Of a stretch of 64,000 bases of DNA, positions 17,484-26,460 are shown in pieces. The stretch comes from Planctomycetota bacterium. Lineage in GTDB: Bacteria; Planctomycetota; Phycisphaerae; Phycisphaerales; UBA5793. Each line of letters opens with the position of its first letter. The first letter of the stretch is position 1. Location: the NCBI GenBank assembly GCA_013112555.1, contig JABFGK010000001.1, positions 62,001 through 126,000 of the forward strand, read 5' to 3'. The translations under genes were made by a program, and so were the position numbers. The notes under the pieces were generated by a model. That model had not been told where the DNA came from. It was given only the letters and a program-made list of their open reading frames with translations, and ran no database searches.

Positions 17484-18770
17484 TTATGACTCCGTGGCAA
17501 GTGCGGTGCCGGCCACAAAGCCGGAGGACCAGGCCCACTGGAAGTTATATCCGCCGATACGCCCGTCGACATCACAGATCTCACCGACGAGATACAGGCC
17601 GGGACAGATGCGCGATTCCATCGTCTTAAGTTGCACCTCTGACAAAGGCACACCGCCGGCTGTGACTTCTGCGTGGGTGAATCCTCGGTCGCCGGTGACG
17701 GGGATGGCTTGTTCGACAGTTGCCCGAATGAAGGCTCGTCGGCCTGTCCGCGTCATACTGCTCAGTGGCGCGCTTCGTCCGAGATTCGGGACCTGAGCCG
17801 TGATGGCTCGTGCCAGGTTGCGCGGCAGGTCGCGTTGTGTCAGTAGTTGCAACGGAGTCAGGCGAGCGATCCGGCGATCGAGCAATGTTTCTTCAAACGT
17901 ATCAAACGTCTCTCCGGGCAGCCAGTTGATAAGAAGTTGTGTGCCGGGGTCGCCGGCTCGGGCGTCGAGATAATGTCGGCTGACATCGAGGATCACCGGG
18001 CCGGACAATCCGAAGTGCGTACACAGCAGCGAACCGGTGAACTCGATGATCTTGGCACCGGTGGATGAGCGGACGGAGACAGCCGCCGGCGTGGCGATGC
18101 CCGGGACGGTCCGGACGAAACAATCCGTGCTGACGTTTAGTGGGACGAGCGCGGGGAAGAGTCGTGGTGTGAGTGAGTGGCCCAGCGATCGAGCGAGTTC
18201 GTAGCCGTGGCCGTCGGAGCCGGTCTTGGGCAGGCTTTTGCCTCCGGTGGCCAACACGAGTCGTGCTGCACAGTATTTGCGCCCGTCATCCGTGTGACAG
18301 GTGAACTGCCCGTCGTCTGTTCGGGTGACGGTCTGAACGCGCCGGGGATACTCGATCTGCACGCCGGACTTCTCCGCAGCGTGAATCAGGGCATCGAGTA
18401 CGGTGCTCGCTCGATTGGTGACGGGGAACATCTTACCGCTGTCTTCACGCGTCAGTTCAACGCCGATGGACTGGAAGTAATCAACGGTCTGCCGGGCATC
18501 AAACCGGCGAATGACTTTGCGTATGGCAGCAGGGGAGGAGCCGTTGTAGGTATGTGGCTGCTCTGTACCGGCTGTATCGGGATCGCAGGTGACGTTGCAT
18601 CGGCCGCCGCCGGAGACGATGATCTTGGCCCCGATGCGGGCCGCACCATCAAGGACCGTGATGCGCCGGCCTGTGGTGCGCGCTGCCTGGATGGCCGTCA
18701 TCAGGCCGGCTGCACCGGCGCCGATGATGATGATGAGGTCGGCAGAGGATTGGGTAGTGGGGGTGTGCAT
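17484..18770 (-). CDS. BaiN/HI0933-family NAD(P)/FAD-dependent oxidoreductase
   Basis: 428 residues from ATG 18770, close to the family's 390-420. The N-terminus is an FAD Rossmann motif, LIIIIGAGAAGLMTAIQAAR, followed by GGGRCNVTCD, a hallmark of the HI0933/BaiN group. ATGGKSLPKTGSDGHGYELA and the C-terminal VGEICDVDGRIGGYNFQWAW are further family signatures. These are flavoproteins with poorly known substrates; a few act on bile acids or thiols. The frame extends to 19028, but that part is inverted-repeat DNA and not conserved. It stands alone on the minus strand, convergent with the HAF gene. Confidence 0.9.
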   Translation of the reverse strand: MHTPTTQSSADLIIIIGAGAAGLMTAIQAARTTGRRITVLDGAARIGAKIIVSGGGRCNVTCDPDTAGTEQPHTYNGSSPAAIRKVIRRFDARQTVDYFQSIGVELTREDSGKMFPVTNRASTVLDALIHAAEKSGVQIEYPRRVQTVTRTDDGQFTCHTDDGRKYCAARLVLATGGKSLPKTGSDGHGYELARSLGHSLTPRLFPALVPLNVSTDCFVRTVPGIATPAAVSVRSSTGAKIIEFTGSLLCTHFGLSGPVILDVSRHYLDARAGDPGTQLLINWLPGETFDTFEETLLDRRIARLTPLQLLTQRDLPRNLARAITAQVPNLGRSAPLSSMTRTGRRAFIRATVEQAIPVTGDRGFTHAEVTAGGVPLSEVQLKTMESRICPGLYLVGEICDVDGRIGGYNFQWAWSSGFVAGTALATES

Positions 18771-18808
18771 CGCAGTGGGGGAGTGTAGGAGGGGGATTGG
18801 TCTGATTC

Positions 18809-19285
18809 GTAGGGTGGGATAAGCGATGGCTTCGGAGCGCATCCCACCGGGATACTCTGCCGCTCTCCCGTAGGGGCACATTGCATGTGCCCTCTTCCTC
18901 CTCCTTCGGCAAATGGAAGATGGAGCGGGGAAGGGGGCTTTGATATGTGCTCGCTCAACTCCGGTGGGACGGGCGTCTCGCCCGTCATCTCTTGGATCGA
19001 CGAGCCGCGCACGTGAGTAAGCGGGCACTTCTCCTCCCTCGCCCGTCAGGGCGCACGAACGTAGCCGGCGGCTTCAGCCGCCGGACAGGCACACGCCACG
19101 AGCGAACGCCGCCCGGAGGGCGGACGAACTCATTGCGGTGCAGGCATCCCCTCACCCCAAAGGGGTGGTCGTGCCGCGCAATCGTGGCTTACGCCTGGGA
19201 TGCCCGCTTACTCACGTGCGCGGCTCGTCGGAGTCAGCCATTGCCGGTGGGATGCGCTCCGGGGCCGTCGCTTATCCCACCCTAC
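18809..19285. repeat. Nested inverted-repeat element, 477 bp
   Basis: Outer arms 18809-18850 and 19244-19285 are inverted copies of 42 bp with three mismatches. Inner arms 18999-19027 and 19201-19229 are a perfect 29-bp inverted repeat. Between them lie smaller hairpins (GCCGGCGGC ... GCCGCCGG and CGCCCGG ... GGGCG). The inner arm sequence recurs with small changes at 57299-57328. It fills the whole gap between the flavoprotein and the PPIase gene, encodes nothing convincing, and looks like a MITE-like or fold-back element. Confidence 0.75.
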
Positions 19286-19289
19286 CTGT

Positions 19290-20381
19290 CTACCTCTCTC
19301 CCTGCGCATTCCGATACACCCGCCAGGACCAGCCCAGTGATGGATCCATGATATTAATATCACATTCAGCCACCAACTGACGGGCCAGGCTCTCCATCAG
19401 GAGTCGTTCCTGACGGCGGCGAGCCAAACGACTCAGTTCATCGCGAACCGCTTCAAACTCGACCGGCTCCGGATGCAGAACGTGGACCAGGCCGACGATC
19501 GCATACGACGATTCGAGTTGCAGCACCGGTGACGGCTCGCCGGGCTTCAGGTCGTCGAGTATCTGCCGGATCGCCATCGGATAAGCAGAGTCAGCCACCG
19601 AGACCGGGCCGATCAACCCGCTGTTGGCAGCGCTGTCGGCATCGGTGCTGTGCAACAGGGCCAGGTCGGCCAGGCTTTCGCCGGCACGAGCACGGGTCAA
19701 CAGGGCAACAGCGTCACTTCGGCTTGTGCAGGTGATGATCCGGAGCATGGAGCGTTTGCCGTATTGCTGCAGATACAGTGTTTGCAAGCCGTCTTCGGTG
19801 ATGGCGACATCGTCCCGAACGACGGCCCGGAGCATCGCGTTGCGCCTGAGCATAGCCGGGAAGCGTGTCGGCCCGAGTCCCCTGCGTGCTTTCAGTTGCT
19901 CCAACAAGCGGGCACCAATGTCCCGGTCGGCATCAAGTGAATCCCAGATCAACTCCAGTTCAGCCTGAATGTCGTCGGATGTGACAGCGATCCCTTCGAG
20001 CGCGCATCTTGCTTCGAGTGCCTGATCGAGGATGTATTCCTGCAGGGCCGACCCGCCTGCTGACTCAGCCAGTGCCTGCCACAGATCCCCCGATCCGACC
20101 GGTGCGTCATCGAGAAGCAGCGGGGGGGCAGCCTGCGCATTGAGATGACTGGCAGTGGAGTGGCCGGCCTCGGCCGCGGATTCCTGTGAGCCTCCCGTCG
20201 ATGGGGATAGAGATGGAGAACGTGACGGCGAACAGGCAATCGGGCCACACAGCATGGCACCCAGTGCCAGCGTTACGAGGAGCCGCGCTGGGTGTGATCG
20301 GCCCTGGGAAGAACCTGCGGTATCTCGATCACGTGCAGCCTGTGAGGGAACCGTAGTGAAACTGTCTGCGTATTTTGCCAT
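19290..20381 (-). CDS. Parvulin-like peptidyl-prolyl isomerase lipoprotein
   Basis: 363 residues from ATG 20381. A signal segment ends in a lipobox-like PIACS, so the protein is probably lipid-anchored outside the inner membrane. The C-terminal half reads as a SurA/PrsA-type parvulin domain: RIITCTSRSDAVALLTRARAG, SLADLALLHSTDADSA and GLIGPVSVADSAYP. It would help fold exported proteins. The N-terminal helical part (ALQEYILDQALEARCALEGI) is the chaperone-like region. The longer frame to 20570 would run into the divergent zinc-ribbon gene, so the internal ATG is preferred. Confidence 0.75.
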   Translation of the reverse strand: MAKYADSFTTVPSQAARDRDTAGSSQGRSHPARLLVTLALGAMLCGPIACSPSRSPSLSPSTGGSQESAAEAGHSTASHLNAQAAPPLLLDDAPVGSGDLWQALAESAGGSALQEYILDQALEARCALEGIAVTSDDIQAELELIWDSLDADRDIGARLLEQLKARRGLGPTRFPAMLRRNAMLRAVVRDDVAITEDGLQTLYLQQYGKRSMLRIITCTSRSDAVALLTRARAGESLADLALLHSTDADSAANSGLIGPVSVADSAYPMAIRQILDDLKPGEPSPVLQLESSYAIVGLVHVLHPEPVEFEAVRDELSRLARRRQERLLMESLARQLVAECDINIMDPSLGWSWRVYRNAQGER

Positions 20382-20556
20382 TAAGGGATTATTGGGCGTG
20401 TGAACCGGGTCAGTGACAATCTGGGCAAAGGATTTGATCCCCGGCCGTCCCCAGCAGTACAAAGAGAGACCGGCCCGTAACCGCAGCAGACGGGCAGTTC
20501 TGTATATTGATGTATGTGCTTGTGAAACAGGTACATACGACTGATGGGCGTGCACC

Positions 20557-21834
20557 ATGACAGTCGGCAACGATTCTTCTCCAGTAGTGTGCCCATACTG
20601 CGGGCATGTCAGAACAGCGGGTGATCATCCCTCCGGAGGCCCCCAGGCGTTCCGGTGTGATGCCTGTAATGGTGCGCTGGATGAGATGAGTCAGCAGGCG
20701 ACTCAGAACGCAATGGGGCCCTGGTTTATTCGGGATGAGCAGTTTCCATTCCGACCCGGCTGCAGTTATGCCACCCTGGTCCGCCTGATTGAGCGGAACA
20801 AGATCGGCCCGGAGACGATTCTGCGAGGCCCGACGACCAACCAGTTCTGGCAACTCGCATCGCACACGTCATGTGTCGCGCATCTGCTGGGTGTGTGCCA
20901 TCAGTGCGGTTCTGCCGTCAAGCCGACGGACAAGGAATGCCCGCACTGTCACATCCATTTTCTGTACCGGTCGGATCGGCAGGCACTCGGCCTGATGCCG
21001 GTGCACGCGCTGGCTGATGTGGAGCGCTCAGCCGCCGATGCCGATATGGTCGGCCGCAACAGCCACCTGTTGGAACTGGGCCATGAGCACATGATGCACG
21101 GCACGGATTCCGGCCGGCCTCGTCGCGGACCCGACGTCCTGCCCGTCGCGGGTGTGGATTTCGACAACGAAGAAGAAGATGACCAGGCCTGGGAACGGGT
21201 GGCCGGCGGCTCTCAGGATGTGCCCCCCCCATCAGACGAGGTCGGCTCAGCATGGGCGTCAACTGATCAGGTCTCGCTTGATATCGGTCAGGCACATGAC
21301 CGGGGCGGGAAACGGGCTGCCTGGATCGTGTGGGTTCTGCCGGCCGTCAACATCCTCGCCCTCTGCACCGTGTTTGCCATCACCCTGGCGGTGGTCTGGC
21401 GATCGTTTTCCTCCATGCCGCTTCGCACGAACGCAGCCCAGACCGTGCCGCTGAATCGAGAAACGGACGGTGACGAATGGGGCGCCAATAACACTGATGG
21501 CGGCGAGGTCGGCACGCCCGACGCTGCAGAGATGGCAACGATGTTGAAACCGGGTGAGCAGGAGATGGAAACAGCCAGGCAACTGTCCGGCAGTACCCGG
21601 CTGGATCTCTTGCGGGAGGCTCAGCGCCTGTTGGGGGTGGTACAGCAGGCTGTCCAGGAGGCAGGCGGCGAACTCCCGGAGGACTTCGACCAGGTGCTGC
21701 AACATGTGCTGAGCCGGATCGACGAGGTCACGGCCGAGCAGGATGTCGAGTCGGGCGCCGATGACACCGAAGACGCCGGCGCCTACCAAGATCCATCAGA
21801 TCCGGACGACGGGGGAGGCGGGGGAGGCGGGTGA
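20557..21834 (+). CDS. Zinc-ribbon, GYF_2-like, single-pass membrane protein
   Basis: 425 residues. CPYCGHV ... CDACNG (about 12-38) is one zinc ribbon. GPWFIRDEQFPFRPGCSYAT to TNQFWQLA (about 54-100) resembles a GYF_2-type domain. CHQCG ... CPHCH (about 114-132) is a second ribbon. A membrane helix follows (WVLPAVNILALCTVFAITLA, about 260), then an acidic, helical C-terminus ending in a run of glycines. Such proteins recur in Phycisphaerae with no known role. The gene diverges from the PPIase gene, so 20382-20556 should hold both promoters. Confidence 0.65.
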   Translation: MTVGNDSSPVVCPYCGHVRTAGDHPSGGPQAFRCDACNGALDEMSQQATQNAMGPWFIRDEQFPFRPGCSYATLVRLIERNKIGPETILRGPTTNQFWQLASHTSCVAHLLGVCHQCGSAVKPTDKECPHCHIHFLYRSDRQALGLMPVHALADVERSAADADMVGRNSHLLELGHEHMMHGTDSGRPRRGPDVLPVAGVDFDNEEEDDQAWERVAGGSQDVPPPSDEVGSAWASTDQVSLDIGQAHDRGGKRAAWIVWVLPAVNILALCTVFAITLAVVWRSFSSMPLRTNAAQTVPLNRETDGDEWGANNTDGGEVGTPDAAEMATMLKPGEQEMETARQLSGSTRLDLLREAQRLLGVVQQAVQEAGGELPEDFDQVLQHVLSRIDEVTAEQDVESGADDTEDAGAYQDPSDPDDGGGGGGG

Positions 21835-21989
21835 GGCAGGGGGATGGTTCGGAGAGAGCCGGCATGTAAAACGTGCGAAATCGGGGGTTATACTGTCTTT
21901 GCACGGTACCATGTGCAAGCGACGTTTCCGACGCGGGCTGCTGTGCTCGCTTGCCGGGTGCGTGCTACTTCCAATCTGGAGACCAGACG

Positions 21990-22202
21990 ATGGCCAGGAT
22001 GATTCGGTTTGACGCAGATCAGCCCATTCGAGTGGACCCGCAGGACAAGCCGGTCTTTGTGTGTGCATGCGGCCTGACGAAAAAGGGGCCATTCTGTGAC
22101 GGTTCGCACAGCGCTGCGAAGAAGGAGCAGCCGGGACGTTTGTATGTCTACGATTCCGACCGTCAGAACGTCGTTGACGAGCGCGCCGACGATGAGGCAT
22201 GA
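21990..22202 (+). CDS. CDGSH iron-sulfur domain protein
   Basis: 70 residues. CACGLTKKGPFCDGSH (about 28-43) fits the CDGSH consensus C-x-C-x2-T-x3-P-x-C-D-G-S-H exactly, giving the three Cys and one His that hold a [2Fe-2S] cluster. Small bacterial CDGSH proteins are electron or cluster carriers in the cytoplasm. The stop overlaps the next start (ATGA), so it is translationally coupled to the membrane protein that follows. The frame opens at 21873, but ATG 21990 gives the compact single-domain form. Confidence 0.88.
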   Translation: MARMIRFDADQPIRVDPQDKPVFVCACGLTKKGPFCDGSHSAAKKEQPGRLYVYDSDRQNVVDERADDEA

Positions 22203-23143
22203 AGACCTTGCTCGATGACAGCATCCAGGGAAGCGGTATGAGCACGATGGCACCGTGGATTCGATTGGCTGTGTGTGGGACGGCATTGGTGACGGCGGTC
22301 GTATTGGCCGGCTTCATCGGGTTTCACAACGGGTACGCCCAGATTCTGGATCTTGACGGGCTCCAGTATGACCTGGGCCCGGCCGTGGCTGATGGGGTCC
22401 GGTTGATCTGGACATCGCCCTGGCGTCTGTTTGAAGCCGGCCTGATCGATACCGCTGCCTGGGGCGTGCTCGTCGGAGTACTGCTGGTTGGCGCAGGGTT
22501 TTTCACACTGGCACAGTTCGGTCCGCCGGTTGACCCGCAGGCTGAGGTCAAGCGCAGTGTCCTTGTCGAAACGGCCAGTGCCCTGGGCGCGGCCGTGTGT
22601 CTCGTGGCCTGTGCCTTTCAGTTTGCACTCTTGATCCGGCGAGATCACGCCTTTATGACGACCTCCCCGGGCTGGGGGGCCGATGTACTCGCTTCGTGGC
22701 TGGAACGCTCCCAGGTCGCTGCAGGAATTGATGTCATTGCCGTGGCTGCAGCCATCATCTGGCTGCTGTTTGCCTTGCGTCTGCGGCTCCCCGGCTGGCT
22801 GCGATTGCTCACGGTCACGTGTTCGGTGGTCACACTGGGAGCCGTGTTCATCGGGTGGTGTGTTTCAAACGGGAATGCACTGCATCTGACGAAAGATCGC
22901 CCAGTCATCGTCCGGACGGCCGGCGCGCTGCAGAATTCCGGGTTGCTGCTGCTCGGGCACACGTTGACGCACATCGTGGCCGTTACCCCTGATGGGCAAC
23001 TTGAGTATATCGATCCGCTTGGGGACTATGTGGTCGTGCGTCGCTCAACGGTGGTCGACTTCGTGGCGGTGGCTGAATCGGTGTCGGGGGACGCGACAGG
23101 CACTCAAGAGGAAGAGGCGGTTCAGGCGGGCGAGGGAAACTAG
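22199..23143 (+). CDS. Integral membrane protein of unknown function
   Basis: 314 residues with about five membrane helices, e.g. LAVCGTALVTAVVLAGFIG, WGVLVGVLLVGAGFFTLA, VIAVAAAIIWLLFALRL and VTCSVVTLGAVFIGWCVS. It ends in a soluble C-terminal part (HTLTHIVAVTPDGQLEYIDP) and an acidic tail. I do not recognise the family. Its ATG overlaps the stop of the CDGSH gene by 4 bp, so the two are probably made together; a membrane redox function is possible but unproven. Confidence 0.65.
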   Translation: MKTLLDDSIQGSGMSTMAPWIRLAVCGTALVTAVVLAGFIGFHNGYAQILDLDGLQYDLGPAVADGVRLIWTSPWRLFEAGLIDTAAWGVLVGVLLVGAGFFTLAQFGPPVDPQAEVKRSVLVETASALGAAVCLVACAFQFALLIRRDHAFMTTSPGWGADVLASWLERSQVAAGIDVIAVAAAIIWLLFALRLRLPGWLRLLTVTCSVVTLGAVFIGWCVSNGNALHLTKDRPVIVRTAGALQNSGLLLLGHTLTHIVAVTPDGQLEYIDPLGDYVVVRRSTVVDFVAVAESVSGDATGTQEEEAVQAGEGN

Positions 23144-23183
23144 AGCCATCCCCTGGCGCGATGCCTGCGGGCCCGTCTGCATG

Positions 23184-23939
23184 TCAAGATGAGGCCGTTG
23201 ACGCTGCCTCGGTCATGAGCCGCTTCATCTCCCGGACGGCTTCCTGCATGCCGTGGAATACGGCTCGGCTGACGATGCTGTGGCCGATGTGGAGTTCGTT
23301 GAGACCGGGCATCGCAGCGATGTACTGTACATTTCGATAGTTCAAACCGTGGCCGGCATTGCATTGCATCTTCTGATCCAGGACGCATCTGATGCCGTCG
23401 CGAATGCGTGCCAACTCCTGCTGCACCGGCGGCAGCAGCGGGTCGCGGTGCTTCTCGAAGGCCAGCGCATAGGGCCCGGTGTGGAGTTCGCAGACATCGA
23501 AGCCGGCTTCGGCCGCAGCCTCGATTTGGCTGACCTCTGGGTCAATAAAGGCACTGGCGCGGATACCCAGGTCGTGGAAACGGCTCACGATGGACCGGAT
23601 TCGGTCACGCTGGCCTGCCACATCGAGTCCGCCCTCCGTAGTGACCTCCTCGCGGCGTTCCGGGACGAGCATGGCCATATTCGGCTGAATACGGCATGCC
23701 ACGGCGATCACCTCATCCACCGCAGCGAGTTCGAAGTTGAGTTGCGTCTGCACCACCTGGGCCAGACGCTCAATGTCGTGGTCCTGCATGTGCCGCCGGT
23801 CTTCACGCAGATGAAAGGTGATCCCGTCGGCACCGCCCAGTTCGGCCTGCACCGCTGCCCAGACCGGGTCCGGTTCGAGCCCTCGGCGGGCTTGCCGGAT
23901 GGTGGCAATATGGTCGATGTTGACGCCGAGTTCGATCAT
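23184..23939 (-). CDS. pdxJ: Pyridoxine 5'-phosphate synthase
   Basis: 251 residues from ATG 23939, close to the usual 240-245. ELGVNIDHIATIRQARRG at the N-terminus is the diagnostic PdxJ motif. GADGITFHLREDRRHMQDHD, the PNMAMLVPERREEVTTEGG region, and AGHGLNYRNV ... ELHIGHSIVSRAVFHG near the C-terminus complete the TIM barrel with its phosphate-binding sites. It joins 1-deoxyxylulose 5-phosphate and 3-amino-2-oxopropyl phosphate to give pyridoxine 5'-phosphate in the DXP-dependent vitamin B6 pathway. It is convergent with the membrane protein gene and apparently monocistronic. Confidence 0.97.
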   Translation of the reverse strand: MIELGVNIDHIATIRQARRGLEPDPVWAAVQAELGGADGITFHLREDRRHMQDHDIERLAQVVQTQLNFELAAVDEVIAVACRIQPNMAMLVPERREEVTTEGGLDVAGQRDRIRSIVSRFHDLGIRASAFIDPEVSQIEAAAEAGFDVCELHTGPYALAFEKHRDPLLPPVQQELARIRDGIRCVLDQKMQCNAGHGLNYRNVQYIAAMPGLNELHIGHSIVSRAVFHGMQEAVREMKRLMTEAASTASS

Positions 23940-24124
23940 CGTGCAATAGGCTAGGTCGCACACCGACCGGTTGCTATCACGATGACTCCCCGACATGGCC
24001 GATGCATAAGAAATACAGAAGTATGCGCAATCGAGTATGTTCTCTGTTGCCCGACGCTGGACTATGGGGCATAATCCATTTCGTACACTGATCGGGGCTT
24101 CCCGTATTCGGAGGCAGATTCATC

Positions 24125-24805
24125 ATGCCGGTTGAATTTCATCAGCGACTCGAACGACTTCATCACGACATTGTGCAGCAGGGGCAGCGGGTCGAAGCGA
24201 TCATCGACCGCGCGTTCCAGGCCATTTTCGAGTCGAACAAGGACTTGGCCAAAGAGGTCATGCAGGAAGATGACCTGATTGACCGGGTTGATATCGAGAT
24301 CGAGCGATCCGCCGTCGAGTTGCTCTCAATCGGAGAGACGAATCAGAAGCAGTTGCGGATGGTGCTCACCATCGTCAAGGCGAACAACGAACTGGAGCGG
24401 ATCGCCGACCTCGGGGCTGATATTGCCGAGCAGGTCGTGTTGATTTCGGATCTGCACGATGAGTTGCCCGGCACCGTCCAGGTGATGACCAACAGCGTCA
24501 TCGGGATGATCCGGGATGGGAATGCGGCACTGCGAGATCTCGATTCAAGTCTGGCCCGAAACGTGCTGACCCGAGACGATCTGGTGGATGAGTTCAAACG
24601 GCGAATCCTCAAAGAAGTCCAGCAACAACTGATTGACAGTGCCTGCTCGGTCGATTTTGCATCGGCGATCTGGCAGATTGCTGCTGCCATCGAGCGGATT
24701 GCAGACCATACCACCAATATCTGCGAACAGGTCATCTATGTGGAGACGGCTCAGATTGTCCGGCACACGGTCAGTTCCGGCTGGTCCGATCCGGAGCCGA
24801 TCTGA
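24125..24805 (+). CDS. phoU: Phosphate-specific regulator PhoU
   Basis: 226 residues, the normal PhoU size, made of two three-helix repeats. Family signs are HHDIVQQGQRVEAIIDRAFQ, VMQEDDLIDRVDIEIE and the metal-site segments NNELERIADLGADIAEQ and AAIERIADHTTNICEQVIY. PhoU restrains the PhoR kinase and Pst uptake when phosphate is ample. No pst or phoBR genes are in the window. GGAGG lies about 11 nt before the ATG. It runs toward the UDP-sugar pyrophosphorylase gene on the same strand, 160 bp away. Confidence 0.95.
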   Translation: MPVEFHQRLERLHHDIVQQGQRVEAIIDRAFQAIFESNKDLAKEVMQEDDLIDRVDIEIERSAVELLSIGETNQKQLRMVLTIVKANNELERIADLGADIAEQVVLISDLHDELPGTVQVMTNSVIGMIRDGNAALRDLDSSLARNVLTRDDLVDEFKRRILKEVQQQLIDSACSVDFASAIWQIAAAIERIADHTTNICEQVIYVETAQIVRHTVSSGWSDPEPI

Positions 24806-24965
24806 ATCAGGCTCGACGTGTAGTCGCCCCTCCGGCCCACCCTCACAATACTGTACTGCTCTGATCAATCTGCCGACTGTTGCCGTGAGCAGCGGGCGGC
24901 CTGAGCGTGGCTTCTGTGCCAAGCCGAAGCCGCCAGGCGGGGTTATTGCGACGAAGGGAACGGGA

Positions 24966-26402
24966 ATGACGGACATGGAACAGGTGCGGGACCAACTGGC
25001 CTCCATCGGGCAGGATCACCTGCTGCGCATGTATCACATGCTGACGCCGGGCCAACAGGGATCGTTGCTCAATCAGATCAAGGCGATTGATCTGGATCAA
25101 GTCCCGATATGGGTTCAGCAGTACGTGACCGCCGACGGTGGGGCACATGTCCCGGACCGGGTAGAACCGCCGACCTGGTACCCGCGCGACCCGAATGAAG
25201 CTGGCCGGTCCTACGACGCCGATCACTTCCGGGCTGCCGGGGAAGCAGCAATTCGGGCCGGCAAGATTGCCGTTTTCTGTGTGGCCGGCGGGCAGGGGAG
25301 CCGCCTGGGCTGGGATGCACCCAAGGGCACGTTCCCGGCCACGCCCATACACAAGAAACCCCTGTTCCAGGTCTTTGCCGAGCAAATCCTCGCAGCGCAG
25401 ATGCGGTATGGAACGGTCATCCCGTGGTACATCATGACGAGCCCGTTGAACCATCAGGCCACGGTGACCTTCTTTGATGAGCATCAGTACTTCGGGCTGG
25501 ACCGCGGGACGGTGACGTTCTTCCGCCAGGGTGTGATGCCGTCGTTCGACCTCGAGACAGGGCGCATGCTGCTTGCCTCCTCGTGCGAGCTGGCTGTGAA
25601 CCCGGACGGGCACGGCGGGTCGCTCCGGGCCCTGTGGGTCAGTGGATCGATCGACGACATGAAGCAGCGCGGGATCGAGCACATCAGTTACATTCAGGTC
25701 GACAATCCGCTGGCGCGCGCCGTGGACCCGTTGTTCATCGGGCTCCACCTCACAGCCCCGGATTCATCGGCTGAGATGTCGAGCAAGATGGTTCGGAAGA
25801 CCGGGCCGTTTGAGAAACTCGGGAATTTCTGTCACGTTGATGGCAAGACAACCATCATCGAATACTCCGATCTGCCTGCCGAACTGGCCGAGCAGCGCGA
25901 CGACCAGGGGCACCTGCGCTTCGCGGCCGGCTCCATAGCGATTCATCTGATCGGGATCGGGTTCATCGAGCAGTTGAACGCTGCAGCCTCAGGGTTCGGC
26001 CTGCCGTTTCATCGGGCCGTCAAGGCCGTCCCGTATTACGATCTGCAGACCCAGCAGTTGATTGAGCCGTCAGAGCCGAATGCAGTGAAACTGGAGATGT
26101 TCGTCTTTGATGCACTCCCGCTGTGCCGGTCTTCGATTGTCCTCGAAACGGACCGTGGCGAAGAATTTGCCCCGATTAAGAATCCCTCGGGTGTCGATTC
26201 GGCCGAGAGCGCCCGTGCCCTGCAGTTGGAACGGGCTGCCAATTGGCTGGAGCAGGCCGGCGTCAAGGTCGAACGGGATGATGCGACCGGGCAGCCGCTG
26301 GCAGCCATCGAGATCAGCCCGCTGACCGCCCTGGAGGCAGCCGATCTCAAGCAGACCACACTGCCGACGTCAATCAGCGCCGGCGATACCGTCGAACTGT
26401 AG
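24966..26402 (+). CDS. UDPGP-family UTP-sugar-1-phosphate uridylyltransferase (UAP-like)
   Basis: 478 residues from ATG 24966; the frame is open upstream but not conserved. VAGGQGSRLGWDAPKGTF is the nucleotide-binding signature of the eukaryote-type UDPGP family, and PHALADPG-style enzymes of bacterial GlmU type lack this layout. MTSPLNHQATVTFFDEHQYF, then ISYIQVDNPLARAVDPLFIG and KTGPFEKLGNFCHVDGK, match UDP-N-acetylglucosamine pyrophosphorylases. It should make UDP-GlcNAc or a related UDP-sugar for the cell envelope, but the exact sugar is not certain. This class is uncommon in bacteria but regular in planctomycetes. Confidence 0.88.
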   Translation: MTDMEQVRDQLASIGQDHLLRMYHMLTPGQQGSLLNQIKAIDLDQVPIWVQQYVTADGGAHVPDRVEPPTWYPRDPNEAGRSYDADHFRAAGEAAIRAGKIAVFCVAGGQGSRLGWDAPKGTFPATPIHKKPLFQVFAEQILAAQMRYGTVIPWYIMTSPLNHQATVTFFDEHQYFGLDRGTVTFFRQGVMPSFDLETGRMLLASSCELAVNPDGHGGSLRALWVSGSIDDMKQRGIEHISYIQVDNPLARAVDPLFIGLHLTAPDSSAEMSSKMVRKTGPFEKLGNFCHVDGKTTIIEYSDLPAELAEQRDDQGHLRFAAGSIAIHLIGIGFIEQLNAAASGFGLPFHRAVKAVPYYDLQTQQLIEPSEPNAVKLEMFVFDALPLCRSSIVLETDRGEEFAPIKNPSGVDSAESARALQLERAANWLEQAGVKVERDDATGQPLAAIEISPLTALEAADLKQTTLPTSISAGDTVEL

Positions 26403-26460
26403 TGTTCGGGATTGAACAGGTGCTCATGCGCAGCACATGCCGCACATCCAGGATATGGGA

